NCBI GenBank assembly: GCA_965205785.1
Contig: OZ242188.1
Span: 992,001 to 1,056,000 of the forward strand
Direction: 5' to 3'
DNA: 64,000 nt
Source: BJGV01 sp965205785
GTDB taxonomy: Bacteria > Pseudomonadota > Gammaproteobacteria > Burkholderiales > Nitrosomonadaceae
A program made the translations under genes and the position numbers. The notes under the pieces were generated by a model. The model was not told the origin of the DNA. It made no database searches and worked only from the letters and a program-made list of their open reading frames with translations. Shown in pieces: positions 1 through 8,659 of the stretch (position 1 is the stretch's first letter; each line of letters starts with the position of its first letter).

Positions 1-702
1 TTCGGGAAGTTCATTTAATGTTATCGACTGTGCATTGAAACGATTTGCTAGAGCTTGAGCATGCTCTGTAGTACGGTTTGCAACAGTAATGTTTTTTGGA
101 TGACGCGCTGAGAAATGATTGGCACATAGTTCTATCATTTCACCAGCTCCAATAAAGAGTAAACGTTGCTCACTAATATCCCCAAAAATTCTTTCTGCTA
201 GCTGAGTAGCAGCAGCAGCCATGGAAACAGAGTTTGCACCAATTTCAGTAGATGTTCGCACTTCTTTTGCAACAAAAAAGGTACGCTGAAACAGTTTGTG
301 CAATAACATACCTAGCGTACCAGCAAGTTCTGCAGATTTTACTGCATTCTTTAATTGACCAAGTATCTGTGGTTCGCCTAAAACCATTGAATCTAGTCCG
401 CTTGCAACCCTAAAAGCATGCTTTACTGCATGCTCGCGAGGGAGTCTGTAGAGATAGGGCTCCAATTCACGTACTTGCAGCTGATGAAAATTTGCCAGCC
501 AATGTGTTGCTTCCTCAGGTTTATCTGTACTGCAATAGACTTCTGTACGATTACAGGTAGAGACAATCGCTGCCTCTTTTACAGCATGATGACCTACCAG
601 ATCGTGCAAGGCAGTCTCCATCGCATCATCAGGGAACACGACTTGTTCGCGTACATCAAGGGGTGCAGTTTGATGATTAATACCAAAGGCCAATAATTCC
701 AT
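1..702 (-). CDS. hemA: Glutamyl-tRNA reductase, N-terminal 234 residues (runs off the window)
   Basis: Reduces glutamyl-tRNA(Glu) to glutamate-1-semialdehyde, the first committed step of C5-pathway tetrapyrrole synthesis in the cytoplasm. The visible part starts MELLAFGINHQTAPLDVRE, the typical HemA N-terminus, and carries the STCNRTE motif whose Cys (about residue 50) is the expected nucleophile. A nucleotide-binding segment with GAGEMIE follows near residue 200. The ATG at 702 was found by reading the reverse strand. The C-terminal dimerisation domain lies outside the window. tRNA-Phe is upstream on the same strand but is separated by a strong terminator, so hemA probably has its own promoter between about 703 and 783. 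Identification is secure. Confidence 0.96.
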   Translation of the reverse strand, partial: MELLAFGINHQTAPLDVREQVVFPDDAMETALHDLVGHHAVKEAAIVSTCNRTEVYCSTDKPEEATHWLANFHQLQVRELEPYLYRLPREHAVKHAFRVASGLDSMVLGEPQILGQLKNAVKSAELAGTLGMLLHKLFQRTFFVAKEVRTSTEIGANSVSMAAAATQLAERIFGDISEQRLLFIGAGEMIELCANHFSARHPKNITVANRTTEHAQALANRFNAQSITLNELPE

Positions 703-783
703 AGCTGTGGTTATGTAACTGGTAAAGAATATGGATAACCCCTAATTATAGTATTTCAAGAGCTTTAATACTATCAAAGAGAA

Positions 784-815
784 AAGAGGCTACAGAATTT
801 AGCCTGTAACCTCTT
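784..815 (-). terminator. Rho-independent terminator after tRNA-Phe
   Basis: Arms 784-795 and 804-815 form a 12-bp helix around an 8-nt loop. Read on the minus strand, pair 790/809 is G-U; on the plus strand it would be a C-A mismatch, so only the minus-strand RNA folds without interruption. A T-rich run follows on that strand. It separates tRNA-Phe from hemA. Confidence 0.75.
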
Positions 816-823
816 GTTTTATA

Positions 824-899
<76 letters not shown>

Positions 900-1344
900 T
901 TTTGTGAGAAGTTGTTGCGTTCCTTTAATGCAATACAAATACTTACGTGCTGTATTTGCTAACTAACAGGAAGAAGTGTTTACTTATCTGGAGCATATAA
1001 TTTTAGCACAGTGTAAAATTCATTGAAATACTATGGTGGGCGCTGGAATTAGTTACTTTTTTCTCATATCTAAATATTCTAAATTTAGTTTGAATTACAG
1101 AAAAAGATACGCATTGGTTATTACTGGTTATTAATTGGGTAATTCTAAGAATTCATTTAGTTTTGCTTTAAATTACACAGCCTGGTTTCAAGTTAATCTA
1201 ACTCAAGAAAGTAGTTTTATATTCCGATATATAATTATTATTTCAGGTAATTAAAGTTAAAGGAGAGAAAACTTTATATTAAAAAATAATATAAATCAAT
1301 AAGTTATATAATATTATTTTGCTCAGGCTACTATGTCCATGGAA
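900..1344. other. Intergenic region, no gene seen
   Basis: About 445 nt between tRNA-Phe and dciA, strongly AT-rich. No open frame with a ribosome site was found. A short tandem-like TGGTTATTA repeat near 1115-1135 is the only local structure. The tRNA-Phe promoter must lie in the part nearest 900, but no clear -35/-10 pair could be assigned. Confidence 0.5.
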
Positions 1345-1809
1345 TTATGATTTTTTTGTTGGCTTGATTCGTTTCTCTAACATTGATTTAACAGCAATTT
1401 TTAATGGTGACCAAGGTAAATTAGTGGCAAGTGTGTTCAAGCTCTCTGTGCCAGCTTTGCTTATTTTCAGTTTCTCACGGGGCGAATTAACAGCATGACA
1501 AGTATAGTAATTTGCTTGCACAGTAATTTGAATTGCAGTAACCTCAACATAGCCTAATTTATGAAATTTCGATAGTAAAGATGGTAGAATCTGCTTGAGT
1601 TTTGCTGCAACTGCTCCATTTCCTACTATTATGGCTAACTTTCCATCTGTAAATTTACCAAGTGAGCAGAGCTGTATTAATTCGGATGGAATGGCTTCCA
1701 TGAAAGCTTCTTGCATTTCGGATATTCGATCAATGTGGGTAAATATTTCTTGATGCTCAGGCGCATCTTTGAGCGTGTTAAGAAAGAAATTGATTTTATG
1801 TATGGTCAT
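1345..1809 (-). CDS. dciA: DciA-like protein (DUF721 family)
   Basis: This 154-residue soluble protein lies back to back with the M23 peptidase and secA. That position and size match the DUF721/DciA proteins of beta- and gammaproteobacteria, which are known to help load the replicative helicase. The family core is recognisable: a helical N-terminus, then GKLAIIVGNGAVAAKLKQ, in which the chain alternates like the DUF721 KH-like fold. The C-terminus is basic (EKRIKPTKKS). Start ATG at 1809. Assignment rests on family resemblance and context rather than a catalytic motif. The sequence is diverged, so a second-best reading is simply a conserved DUF721 protein. Confidence 0.75.
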   Translation of the reverse strand: MTIHKINFFLNTLKDAPEHQEIFTHIDRISEMQEAFMEAIPSELIQLCSLGKFTDGKLAIIVGNGAVAAKLKQILPSLLSKFHKLGYVEVTAIQITVQANYYTCHAVNSPREKLKISKAGTESLNTLATNLPWSPLKIAVKSMLEKRIKPTKKS

Positions 1810-1921
1810 ATTGGTGATAGGTGGTAATGAGATTCTTGGTACAGCGTACCATGCTTAACAATAATATTGCTCTATAGAGAATATAAAGTCACATGTATTG
1901 TACGAGAGTTCGGAGGTATAT

Positions 1922-2839
1922 ATGAATATTATTCTGGTTTCTAGTCATCTTGCAAAGGCAAGGACATTGACTTTTACAAGAAGACACTTCGTGCTGTTGT
2001 TAGTGGCGCTATTTCTGGTTGTTGTGTTGATGGTCTTAGGACTTAATTATCTGTCACTACGATATGTGGATAAAATTAATAGCCCTGCTTTACGCTCATT
2101 TGTAATGAGTGTTCAGCAGGAAGAATATAAGAAAAATCAGCAATATTTGCGCGACAATTTAAATACTATGGCAATTAAAATGGGTCAGATGCAAGCGCAA
2201 TTATTAAGGATAGATTCAGTAGGTAAAAGACTTACAGAATTATCTGGAATTGAGCCACAGGAATTTATGTTTGATCAGATGCCGGGTCAAGGGGGTGCAG
2301 TATCTACTTTGCTGTCACAGGATATTTCTTTTGGTGAGTTTAATAATCAAGTTGAAGATCTATCACGCACCTTAGATGACCGGTTGGGAAAGCTGGAAAC
2401 GCTTGATCTTATCCTTAGGCAAGATAGACTCAAGAAAGAAATGAGGCCTACCAATATGCCTGTAGACGTGAAATGGTACTCATCCAGTTTTGGTCCCCGT
2501 ATTGATCCTTTTACTGGAAAAAGAGCTTATCATAAGGGAATTGATTTTGTTGCAGAGATCGGGGAGCCTATTAAGGCAGCAGCTGGTGGTGTAGTGGTTT
2601 ACTCTGCTCGTCATCCCGAATATGGTAATATGGTTTCTGTTGATCATGGAAATGATCTTGTCAGTCGTTATGCCCATGCTTCTAAACGCTTAGTTAAGGT
2701 TGGGCAGGTGGTGAAACAAGGAGAGAAAATAGCAGAAGTAGGGAGTACAGGCCGGTCTACTGGTCCTCATTTGCATTTTGAAGTTAGGCATAAAGGTAGA
2801 GCTCTGAATCCATCACGGTTTCTAAAGAAAGCTAATTGA
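1922..2839 (+). CDS. M23-family (LytM-type) metallopeptidase, membrane anchored
   Basis: Predicted peptidoglycan endopeptidase or division regulator facing the periplasm. An N-terminal membrane segment (about residues 20-45 of the protein) is followed by a coiled-coil-like stretch and a C-terminal M23 domain. The zinc motif parts HKGID and HLHFEV are both present, as is the SFGPRIDPFTG lead-in, so the domain should be active. I place the start at the ATG at 1922 (MNIILVSS) because GGAGG lies 5 nt upstream; an in-frame TTG at 1898 would add eight residues and has no good ribosome site. It sits directly upstream of secA with a terminator between, an arrangement common in Nitrosomonas-type genomes. 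Confidence 0.93.
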   Translation: MNIILVSSHLAKARTLTFTRRHFVLLLVALFLVVVLMVLGLNYLSLRYVDKINSPALRSFVMSVQQEEYKKNQQYLRDNLNTMAIKMGQMQAQLLRIDSVGKRLTELSGIEPQEFMFDQMPGQGGAVSTLLSQDISFGEFNNQVEDLSRTLDDRLGKLETLDLILRQDRLKKEMRPTNMPVDVKWYSSSFGPRIDPFTGKRAYHKGIDFVAEIGEPIKAAAGGVVVYSARHPEYGNMVSVDHGNDLVSRYAHASKRLVKVGQVVKQGEKIAEVGSTGRSTGPHLHFEVRHKGRALNPSRFLKKAN

Positions 2840-2863
2840 GTTGGATCATGAACTTGCTATGGC

Positions 2864-2897
2864 GGGGTGAGGCCGAAAGCCTCACCCCTTGTTTTTT
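2864..2897 (+). terminator. Strong hairpin terminator or attenuator between M23 gene and secA
   Basis: A perfect 10-bp GC-rich stem, GGGGTGAGGC (2864-2873) and GCCTCACCCC (2879-2888), with a CGAAA loop, is followed by TTGTTTTTTG. It ends 34 nt before the secA ATG, so it ends the M23 transcript or partly attenuates read-through into secA. Confidence 0.88.
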
Positions 2898-2931
2898 GAT
2901 GACGGTATTTATGTAGAAGAATTTATATTTC

Positions 2932-5667
2932 ATGTTTAACACTCTTCTTAAGAAAGTATTTGGTAGCCGTAACGATAGGCTGATCAAGCAATATTTCCAG
3001 GCTGTTGGTGAGATTAATGCGTTGGAAGAAACAATTACGGCACTTACAGACGCAGAATTACGCGCAAAGACAGATGAATTCAAGCAGCGTCTTAAAGATG
3101 GAGAGACACTTGATATGCTATTGCCTGAAGCCTTTGCAGTAGTGCGCGAAGCTAGTAAACGAGTTTTGGGAATGCGTCATTTTGGCGTGCAATTAATTGG
3201 CGGTATGGTCCTACATAATGGGAATATTGCAGAGATGCGGACGGGTGAGGGAAAAACTTTAATGTCAACTTTGCCTTCATACCTTAACGCTTTAGATGGT
3301 AAAGGCATTCATTTGGTTACTGTAAATGATTATCTAGCTAAGCGTGATTCTGAATGGATGGGGAGAATATATCAATTCCTAGGCATTAGTGTTGGAGTGG
3401 TTCTTTCTAATATGGAGCATGAGCAGAGGCAGGTAGCTTATTCTTCTGACATTACGTACGGCACGAACAACGAATTTGGCTTTGATTACCTTCGCGATAA
3501 TATGGTAAATGACCCTGCTGAGAGGGTGCAACGAAAGCTCAACTACGCAATTGTTGATGAAGTAGATTCTATTCTTATTGATGAAGCACGTACTCCACTG
3601 ATCATTTCGGGTCAGGCAGAAGGTGATACCGAAGTCTACATACGTATGAATAAGCTGATTCCCAAGCTCGTACGTCAGGAGAAAGAAGATGGGCCGGGAG
3701 ATTTCAGCGTAGATGAGAAAGCTCAGCAGGTACTACTGAGTGAGGCAGGCTTTGAGAATGCAGAAAAAATGCTTGCCCAGGATGGTTTGTTAGAGACTGG
3801 AGCCAGTTTATATGATCCTGCCAATATTAATCTTGTACATCATCTCTATGCGGCACTTCGTGCTCATGCGCTATTTCATCTAGATCAGCATTATGTGGTA
3901 CAGAATGGGGAAATAGTAATAGTAGACGAATTTACTGGGCGACTTATGTCTGGTAGACGTTGGTCAGAAGGATTACATCAAGCCGTAGAGGCTAAGGAAA
4001 ATGTTCCAATCCAGAAGGAAAACCAGACACTTGCTTCAATCACTTTTCAGAATTACTTTCGAATGTATAAAAAACTAGCTGGTATGACAGGTACAGCTGA
4101 TACTGAAGCTTATGAATTTCAACAAATTTATGGATTGGAGACTGTAATTATTCCAACTGATCGTCCGATGATTCGTGGTGATAATATGGACCAGGTTTTC
4201 CGTACTCTAGAAGAAAAAAATAACGCTATTGTTGAAGCAGCTAAAGATTGCTACCAACGTGGGCAACCAGTTTTGGTTGGAACAACGTCGATTGAGAACA
4301 ATGAGATGTTATCTGGGCTATTAAAACAAAATAAATTACCTCATCAATTATTAAATGCTAAACAACATGCGAGTGAAGCAGATATTGTTGCTCAGGCCGG
4401 GCGTCCAAAGATGATCACCATAGCAACTAACATGGCAGGGCGAGGCACTGATATTGTATTAGGTGGCAACCCTGAACCTGAAATTGAGAAGATTAGTTCG
4501 GATGAAAAGACTAGTGAGGTTGATAGAACAGAACGCATTACAAAAATTCGAGAAGAATGGCAACTCCTTCATAACGAGGTTCTAGAACTAGGCGGATTAC
4601 ATATAATTGGAACAGAAAGGCACGAATCTCGCAGAGTAGATAACCAATTACGTGGGAGGTCGGGCCGCCAAGGAGACCCCGGCTCCAGTAGTTTTTATCT
4701 TTCACTTGAAGACTCACTTTTACGTATTTTTGCTTCTGATCGTGTAGCAAGCATTATGCAGCGTCTTAAAATGCCAGAGGGAGAAGCTATTGAGCATCCA
4801 TGGGTCACCCGAGCAATTGAGAATGCACAACGTAAAGTAGAAGCCAGAAACTTTGATATACGTAAGCAACTACTTGAGTATGATGATGTGGCTAATGATC
4901 AGCGCCAAGTGCTTTATCAACAACGAAACGAATTGTTAGAGTCACACGATATTTCAGAATTTATTGAGGAAATACGTAGTGAAGTGCTGAATAGTCTTGT
5001 CAGTCTTCATATGCCACCAGAAAGTTCTGAGGAACAATGGGATATTCCAGGATTGGAAAAGGCCTTTGCCTCTGAATATCAATTACAGTTGCCAATCCAA
5101 GAGTGGTTAGATAAAGAATCTGAATTGAATGAGGAAAATCTTGGTCAACGAGTTTCGGAGGCTGCCAGCAAACAGTATCAGAATAAAGTGAATATAGTTG
5201 GTGGTGACGTTATGCATCAGTATGAGCGAGGTGTGATGCTGCAGATTTTAGATACTCATTGGCGCGAGCATTTAGCAGCTCTGGATCATTTGCGGCAGGG
5301 AATTCACCTACGTGGTTACGCACAAAAAAATCCAAAACAGGAATACAAGCGCGAAGCCTATGAACTATTCCAAGCTATGTTGGAAGAAATTAAATCTGAG
5401 GTTACTCGGATACTTATGACAGTGAAAATTAAAGATGAACAGCAAGTAGAAGCAGCTTCTGAGACGTCACAATCACCTGTAAACATGCAATATCATCATG
5501 CTACTTATGAGAGTGCACTAGGTGAAAATGAAGAAGTGAAGAGTAATAACAACAAAGAGGAGGCGCATCAGCCGTTCGTGCGCCAAGGCGGGAAGATTGG
5601 CCGTAATGATCCATGCCCATGTGGGTCTGGAAAGAAATACAAGCAGTGTCACGGAAAACTGAGCTAA
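2932..5667 (+). CDS. secA: Preprotein translocase ATPase SecA
   Basis: ATP-driven motor that pushes unfolded proteins through SecYEG. Full length at 911 residues. The sequence shows the Walker A segment MRTGEGKTL near residue 104, the DEVDSILIDEARTPL segment near 210, GTNNEFGFDYLRDN, the second-half motifs TNMAGRGTDI and GRSGRQGDPG, and the C-terminal zinc/SecB-binding tail CPCGSGKKYKQC. All expected motifs are intact. There is no strong Shine-Dalgarno sequence, but ATG at 2932 gives the canonical N-terminus. The gene follows a strong terminator, so its promoter should lie in the short AT-rich interval 2889-2931 unless read-through occurs. Confidence 0.99.
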   Translation: MFNTLLKKVFGSRNDRLIKQYFQAVGEINALEETITALTDAELRAKTDEFKQRLKDGETLDMLLPEAFAVVREASKRVLGMRHFGVQLIGGMVLHNGNIAEMRTGEGKTLMSTLPSYLNALDGKGIHLVTVNDYLAKRDSEWMGRIYQFLGISVGVVLSNMEHEQRQVAYSSDITYGTNNEFGFDYLRDNMVNDPAERVQRKLNYAIVDEVDSILIDEARTPLIISGQAEGDTEVYIRMNKLIPKLVRQEKEDGPGDFSVDEKAQQVLLSEAGFENAEKMLAQDGLLETGASLYDPANINLVHHLYAALRAHALFHLDQHYVVQNGEIVIVDEFTGRLMSGRRWSEGLHQAVEAKENVPIQKENQTLASITFQNYFRMYKKLAGMTGTADTEAYEFQQIYGLETVIIPTDRPMIRGDNMDQVFRTLEEKNNAIVEAAKDCYQRGQPVLVGTTSIENNEMLSGLLKQNKLPHQLLNAKQHASEADIVAQAGRPKMITIATNMAGRGTDIVLGGNPEPEIEKISSDEKTSEVDRTERITKIREEWQLLHNEVLELGGLHIIGTERHESRRVDNQLRGRSGRQGDPGSSSFYLSLEDSLLRIFASDRVASIMQRLKMPEGEAIEHPWVTRAIENAQRKVEARNFDIRKQLLEYDDVANDQRQVLYQQRNELLESHDISEFIEEIRSEVLNSLVSLHMPPESSEEQWDIPGLEKAFASEYQLQLPIQEWLDKESELNEENLGQRVSEAASKQYQNKVNIVGGDVMHQYERGVMLQILDTHWREHLAALDHLRQGIHLRGYAQKNPKQEYKREAYELFQAMLEEIKSEVTRILMTVKIKDEQQVEAASETSQSPVNMQYHHATYESALGENEEVKSNNNKEEAHQPFVRQGGKIGRNDPCPCGSGKKYKQCHGKLS

Positions 5668-5716
5668 TACGCTATTAGCTATATTTCTTTGTACAAGTTT
5701 TACTCATCCCAAAAAA

Positions 5717-5745
5717 ATGCCCTGCTATATAGCAGGGCATTAAGT
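5717..5745. terminator. Bidirectional terminator between secA and the VWA-OmpA gene
   Basis: ATGCCCTGCT (5717-5726) and AGCAGGGCAT (5731-5740) make a perfect 10-bp stem with loop ATAT. A run of A precedes it and a T-rich stretch follows, so it can serve both convergent genes. Confidence 0.88.
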
Positions 5746-5788
5746 TTTTCATTGTTTCGTTATTGTAGTTGATAAGTCCCGGCTGATT

Positions 5789-6910
5789 TTAACGTACACC
5801 GGCAATTTCAATTTCAACACGGCGGTCAGGTTGCAGGCAGGATATCAGCCCTTTTCCTTTTCCTTTACATGTTGTTCCAGTTACCGGGTTGGCTTCTCCT
5901 TTTCCGTCAACAAAAACATTGCTGGGATCAATTTTATGAGTTGATACCAGATAGCTTTTAACTGCTTCAGCGCGTTTCACAGAAAGTTTTTTGTTGTAAT
6001 CTTCGCTACCTATACGATCTGTATAACCAACAGCAACAATCACATCGTATTTTACTTTACCCAGCTTAGTCATTAAGTTATCTAGCGATTGTTTGCCTTT
6101 TTGCTTTAGGATAGCTCTGTCAAAATCAAACAATGCGTCAGCTGAAAAAGTAATTTTTTCTGGAGAAGTATCAGGAGCTGCTGCAGCTGCTGATACAGGT
6201 CCGAGAAGCGTATCAATCACAAAATTTGCCATAGAATCTGGTGACATGATATGCATGTGGCCAGTTAAATAACCACAGCCTCCAATCTTGGCAAGTTCAT
6301 TCATAAATTCCTTTCCACCAGGATCATCACCGATTTGAATAGGGTAAATACAGACCCTGTTGCCTAACTGATCCTTAACCTTTCTAGCGGCTGCAATGGC
6401 AGCATTTCTTTCGCCAGCGCCACCAGAATTATCTACGTCTGATATGCCGTCACTGACTATAAACATTGCTATTTGGCCTAACCCGAGACCAGAAAGTTGT
6501 TTGCTATTAGCAGTACTGATACCTGCGGCCATCGGAGTAGCACCTTTTGCAACTGTTAGTCCTGATATAGCACTACCAAGTCCATCACGGTTATGTTCTG
6601 TTAATCCATAGAGTACATTAGCTCCACCATTTCCGAAACTAGTAAGACCTGAGTTAAAGTCTAGTTGAGGGATGGTTTGATTCATATTTGTCAGGGTTTG
6701 CCTGGCAATATCAATTTTAGAGCGGCCCATGTGTTGTCCATCCATAGATGACGAAGCATCAGTGACAATTACAAAGGTGTCAGCCTTTTTGCCATAGGAT
6801 GCGGTGCTAATATTTTTTGCGTTAAAGCCCCCGGATGGCGGAGTCGTTGCACAGCCCACCAAAGACATGACCGTAGCGGCTAAAAAAATTGCCCGGATAT
6901 CATTTTTCAT
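5789..6910 (-). CDS. Lipoprotein with von Willebrand A domain fused to OmpA C-terminal domain
   Basis: A 373-residue envelope protein. Residues 1-20 are a lipoprotein signal ending in the lipobox LVGC. A VWA domain follows, with the MIDAS start DASSS (D51, S53, S55), expected to bind a metal and a protein partner. Residues from about 250 to the end form an OmpA-type peptidoglycan-binding domain, visible as FDFDRAILK, GYTDRIGSEDYNKKLS and SVKRAEAVKSYL. The likely picture is an outer-membrane lipoprotein that clamps peptidoglycan and presents a VWA adhesion or scaffold domain. Partner and exact role are unknown. Start ATG at 6910 has GGGAGCT upstream. The gene is alone and convergent with secA. 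Confidence 0.88.
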   Translation of the reverse strand: MKNDIRAIFLAATVMSLVGCATTPPSGGFNAKNISTASYGKKADTFVIVTDASSSMDGQHMGRSKIDIARQTLTNMNQTIPQLDFNSGLTSFGNGGANVLYGLTEHNRDGLGSAISGLTVAKGATPMAAGISTANSKQLSGLGLGQIAMFIVSDGISDVDNSGGAGERNAAIAAARKVKDQLGNRVCIYPIQIGDDPGGKEFMNELAKIGGCGYLTGHMHIMSPDSMANFVIDTLLGPVSAAAAAPDTSPEKITFSADALFDFDRAILKQKGKQSLDNLMTKLGKVKYDVIVAVGYTDRIGSEDYNKKLSVKRAEAVKSYLVSTHKIDPSNVFVDGKGEANPVTGTTCKGKGKGLISCLQPDRRVEIEIAGVR

Positions 6911-7367
6911 TTCAGCTCCCTTATTTGATAGATTTGTCTTCTGTATTTGTAGCAGAAAACTAAGTATTCATTTCAGTTAAATCAAGAAACGATTACTCTT
7001 AAGCCAGTAATTGCCTGAAAAATTATAGTACTAGATATCATTATGATTATCAAGCGACAGATTAAAAGAACCTGATGATAGGCATTTACACTTTAATCAA
7101 TATTAAAGAAAAGGTGAGGGTGCTTTGTTAGAAAATAATCTTATTTTAAGAATTATATTTTCTATGCTAAATATTTAAACTAGGGATATGGTATTACACT
7201 AATACTAGAAAATGGGGAGAAACAGTATCTTGCAAACTAAGTATATTTCATTGAATAAGTATCTACAATTGGCCGGAACCTAACTGATATATCAGTCATG
7301 TATAACTGCATAGATAAACAAATATAGATCACATAATATGTAACAGGAATAGCTTTTCTAAGGCTTT
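6911..7367. other. Intergenic region, no gene seen
   Basis: 457 nt of AT-rich sequence between two minus-strand genes. It should carry the promoter of the VWA-OmpA lipoprotein near 6911-7000. No convincing open frame, tRNA or stable hairpin was found. Confidence 0.5.
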
Positions 7368-8462
7368 CTAAAGTTTTGCGCCGGTACCAACCAACTTTGC
7401 AGAGATAATTTTATAAGAAAACTCTGCCGGCGACAGGCTGTCTTGTTCTTGTCCGCTAATCTCTGCATGGGGATACATAAAGAACGGTAATTTACCTGCA
7501 ACACTGCTGTTTGCTAATGTAAGGTCATCTCCATGATTAAATGTCACCCAGTTCATCTCCCATGCTCCGAATAATTTTTTTCTTAGCGCTACTACTTTAT
7601 GATTGTCATGTGTTAATCTCTCATCTAACAATAATTGGTGTACATCAGCAGGATCTACTGGTATCCAACCTAAGCCCGCAAGATAAAACTCTGCACGGCA
7701 ATGCTGCGCATTACTCAGATTTCCAAATTTACCCAGACACTTGTGCGTCAGTGATTCATCTATACGAATTCCGTACTGATTTCGTGCCGGAATACCTGAA
7801 GCACGTGCCAGACCTACGAACAGTGTATTGAGATCAGCAGATTTTCCACCTAAATTATTTTTCTCCAACATGAATTTAATATCGCCTCGACCACAACCCC
7901 GTATCGCCTTATCACGATACGCGTTATCTACTACCCAGTCGTAAATAGCACGAGCCTTTTCTAAAGGAGTTTTTGCATTGGCAGACTTAGTAATAGACGC
8001 AGCAGTCATGCGTACAATTCCATTTAAGGGAGCATGCCTAGTAGGTCGAAGAAAACGCTTTATATCAGAAGGGATACTACGATTACTTTTTTCTGAAAAG
8101 TTCCGTAGGTCTACAGATCGATTGCGGGTTTTTACTATACTACTTACTGTTACTTTGCGTGGACCACTGCCACGCCATTCAGCATGAAAAATGGGGAAAG
8201 CTGTTTTGGGAATAGTGTGAAATTTAGCTTTTTTAGCACTTCCACTCCATACGCTTCCTTGAGTAAACTGGTAATTTGTATCGGCTGTATCCGGGAGAGG
8301 TAGCCATAATAATGCTCTTTTACCCTTTGTTGGAAGGTTAATTTGGTAAGTCAGCCGATAACTATTCCACTTTGAATGATTGGCTTGTTTGCCAAAGACT
8401 GATGGCACAATTGGAAATAAGGCGGAACTCCCAGCTAGTTTGATAAAATCTCTTCGCTGCAT
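7368..8462 (-). CDS. Tat-exported transglutaminase-like protein with Ser at the catalytic Cys position
   Basis: 364 residues. The N-terminus MQRRDFIKLAGSSALF is a classic twin-arginine signal, so the protein should be exported folded. The middle is a transglutaminase/protease-like domain: the core GGKSADLNTLFVGLARASGIPAR, then QHCRAEFYLAGLGWIPVDPADV carrying the His and Asp of the usual triad. In this family the core normally reads GGKCADLN. Here residue 208 is Ser (codon at 7839-7841), one base from Cys. The enzyme may therefore be inactive, a binding protein, or a serine variant. It stands alone, so context gives no substrate. Family call is good, activity uncertain. Confidence 0.82.
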   Translation of the reverse strand: MQRRDFIKLAGSSALFPIVPSVFGKQANHSKWNSYRLTYQINLPTKGKRALLWLPLPDTADTNYQFTQGSVWSGSAKKAKFHTIPKTAFPIFHAEWRGSGPRKVTVSSIVKTRNRSVDLRNFSEKSNRSIPSDIKRFLRPTRHAPLNGIVRMTAASITKSANAKTPLEKARAIYDWVVDNAYRDKAIRGCGRGDIKFMLEKNNLGGKSADLNTLFVGLARASGIPARNQYGIRIDESLTHKCLGKFGNLSNAQHCRAEFYLAGLGWIPVDPADVHQLLLDERLTHDNHKVVALRKKLFGAWEMNWVTFNHGDDLTLANSSVAGKLPFFMYPHAEISGQEQDSLSPAEFSYKIISAKLVGTGAKL

Positions 8463-8659
8463 AATCTTCTCCTAACAGAGTAACTTAATCCAAAAAGTAG
8501 AAGTTTGGATCCATTCCTGCTTGTTATGAATCTAACTCTGTCTGTAGATTAAGTCAATTTTTACTCTTCCTATGCAATGATAAGCACCATTGAATGGCCT
8601 TTATTTCAAAGATCAACAATACTTAAAGTATAAATATAAATCTTGCTCAAAAATCAATA

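Noticed and set aside
418..696. Plus-strand open frame of 92 codons
   Set aside because: It is antisense to the hemA coding frame, which has clear family motifs; no ribosome site or recognisable protein.
1033..1050. TGGTGGGCGCTGGAATT, resembling the 3' end of a reversed tRNA
   Set aside because: No anticodon arm or acceptor partner follows; judged chance similarity.
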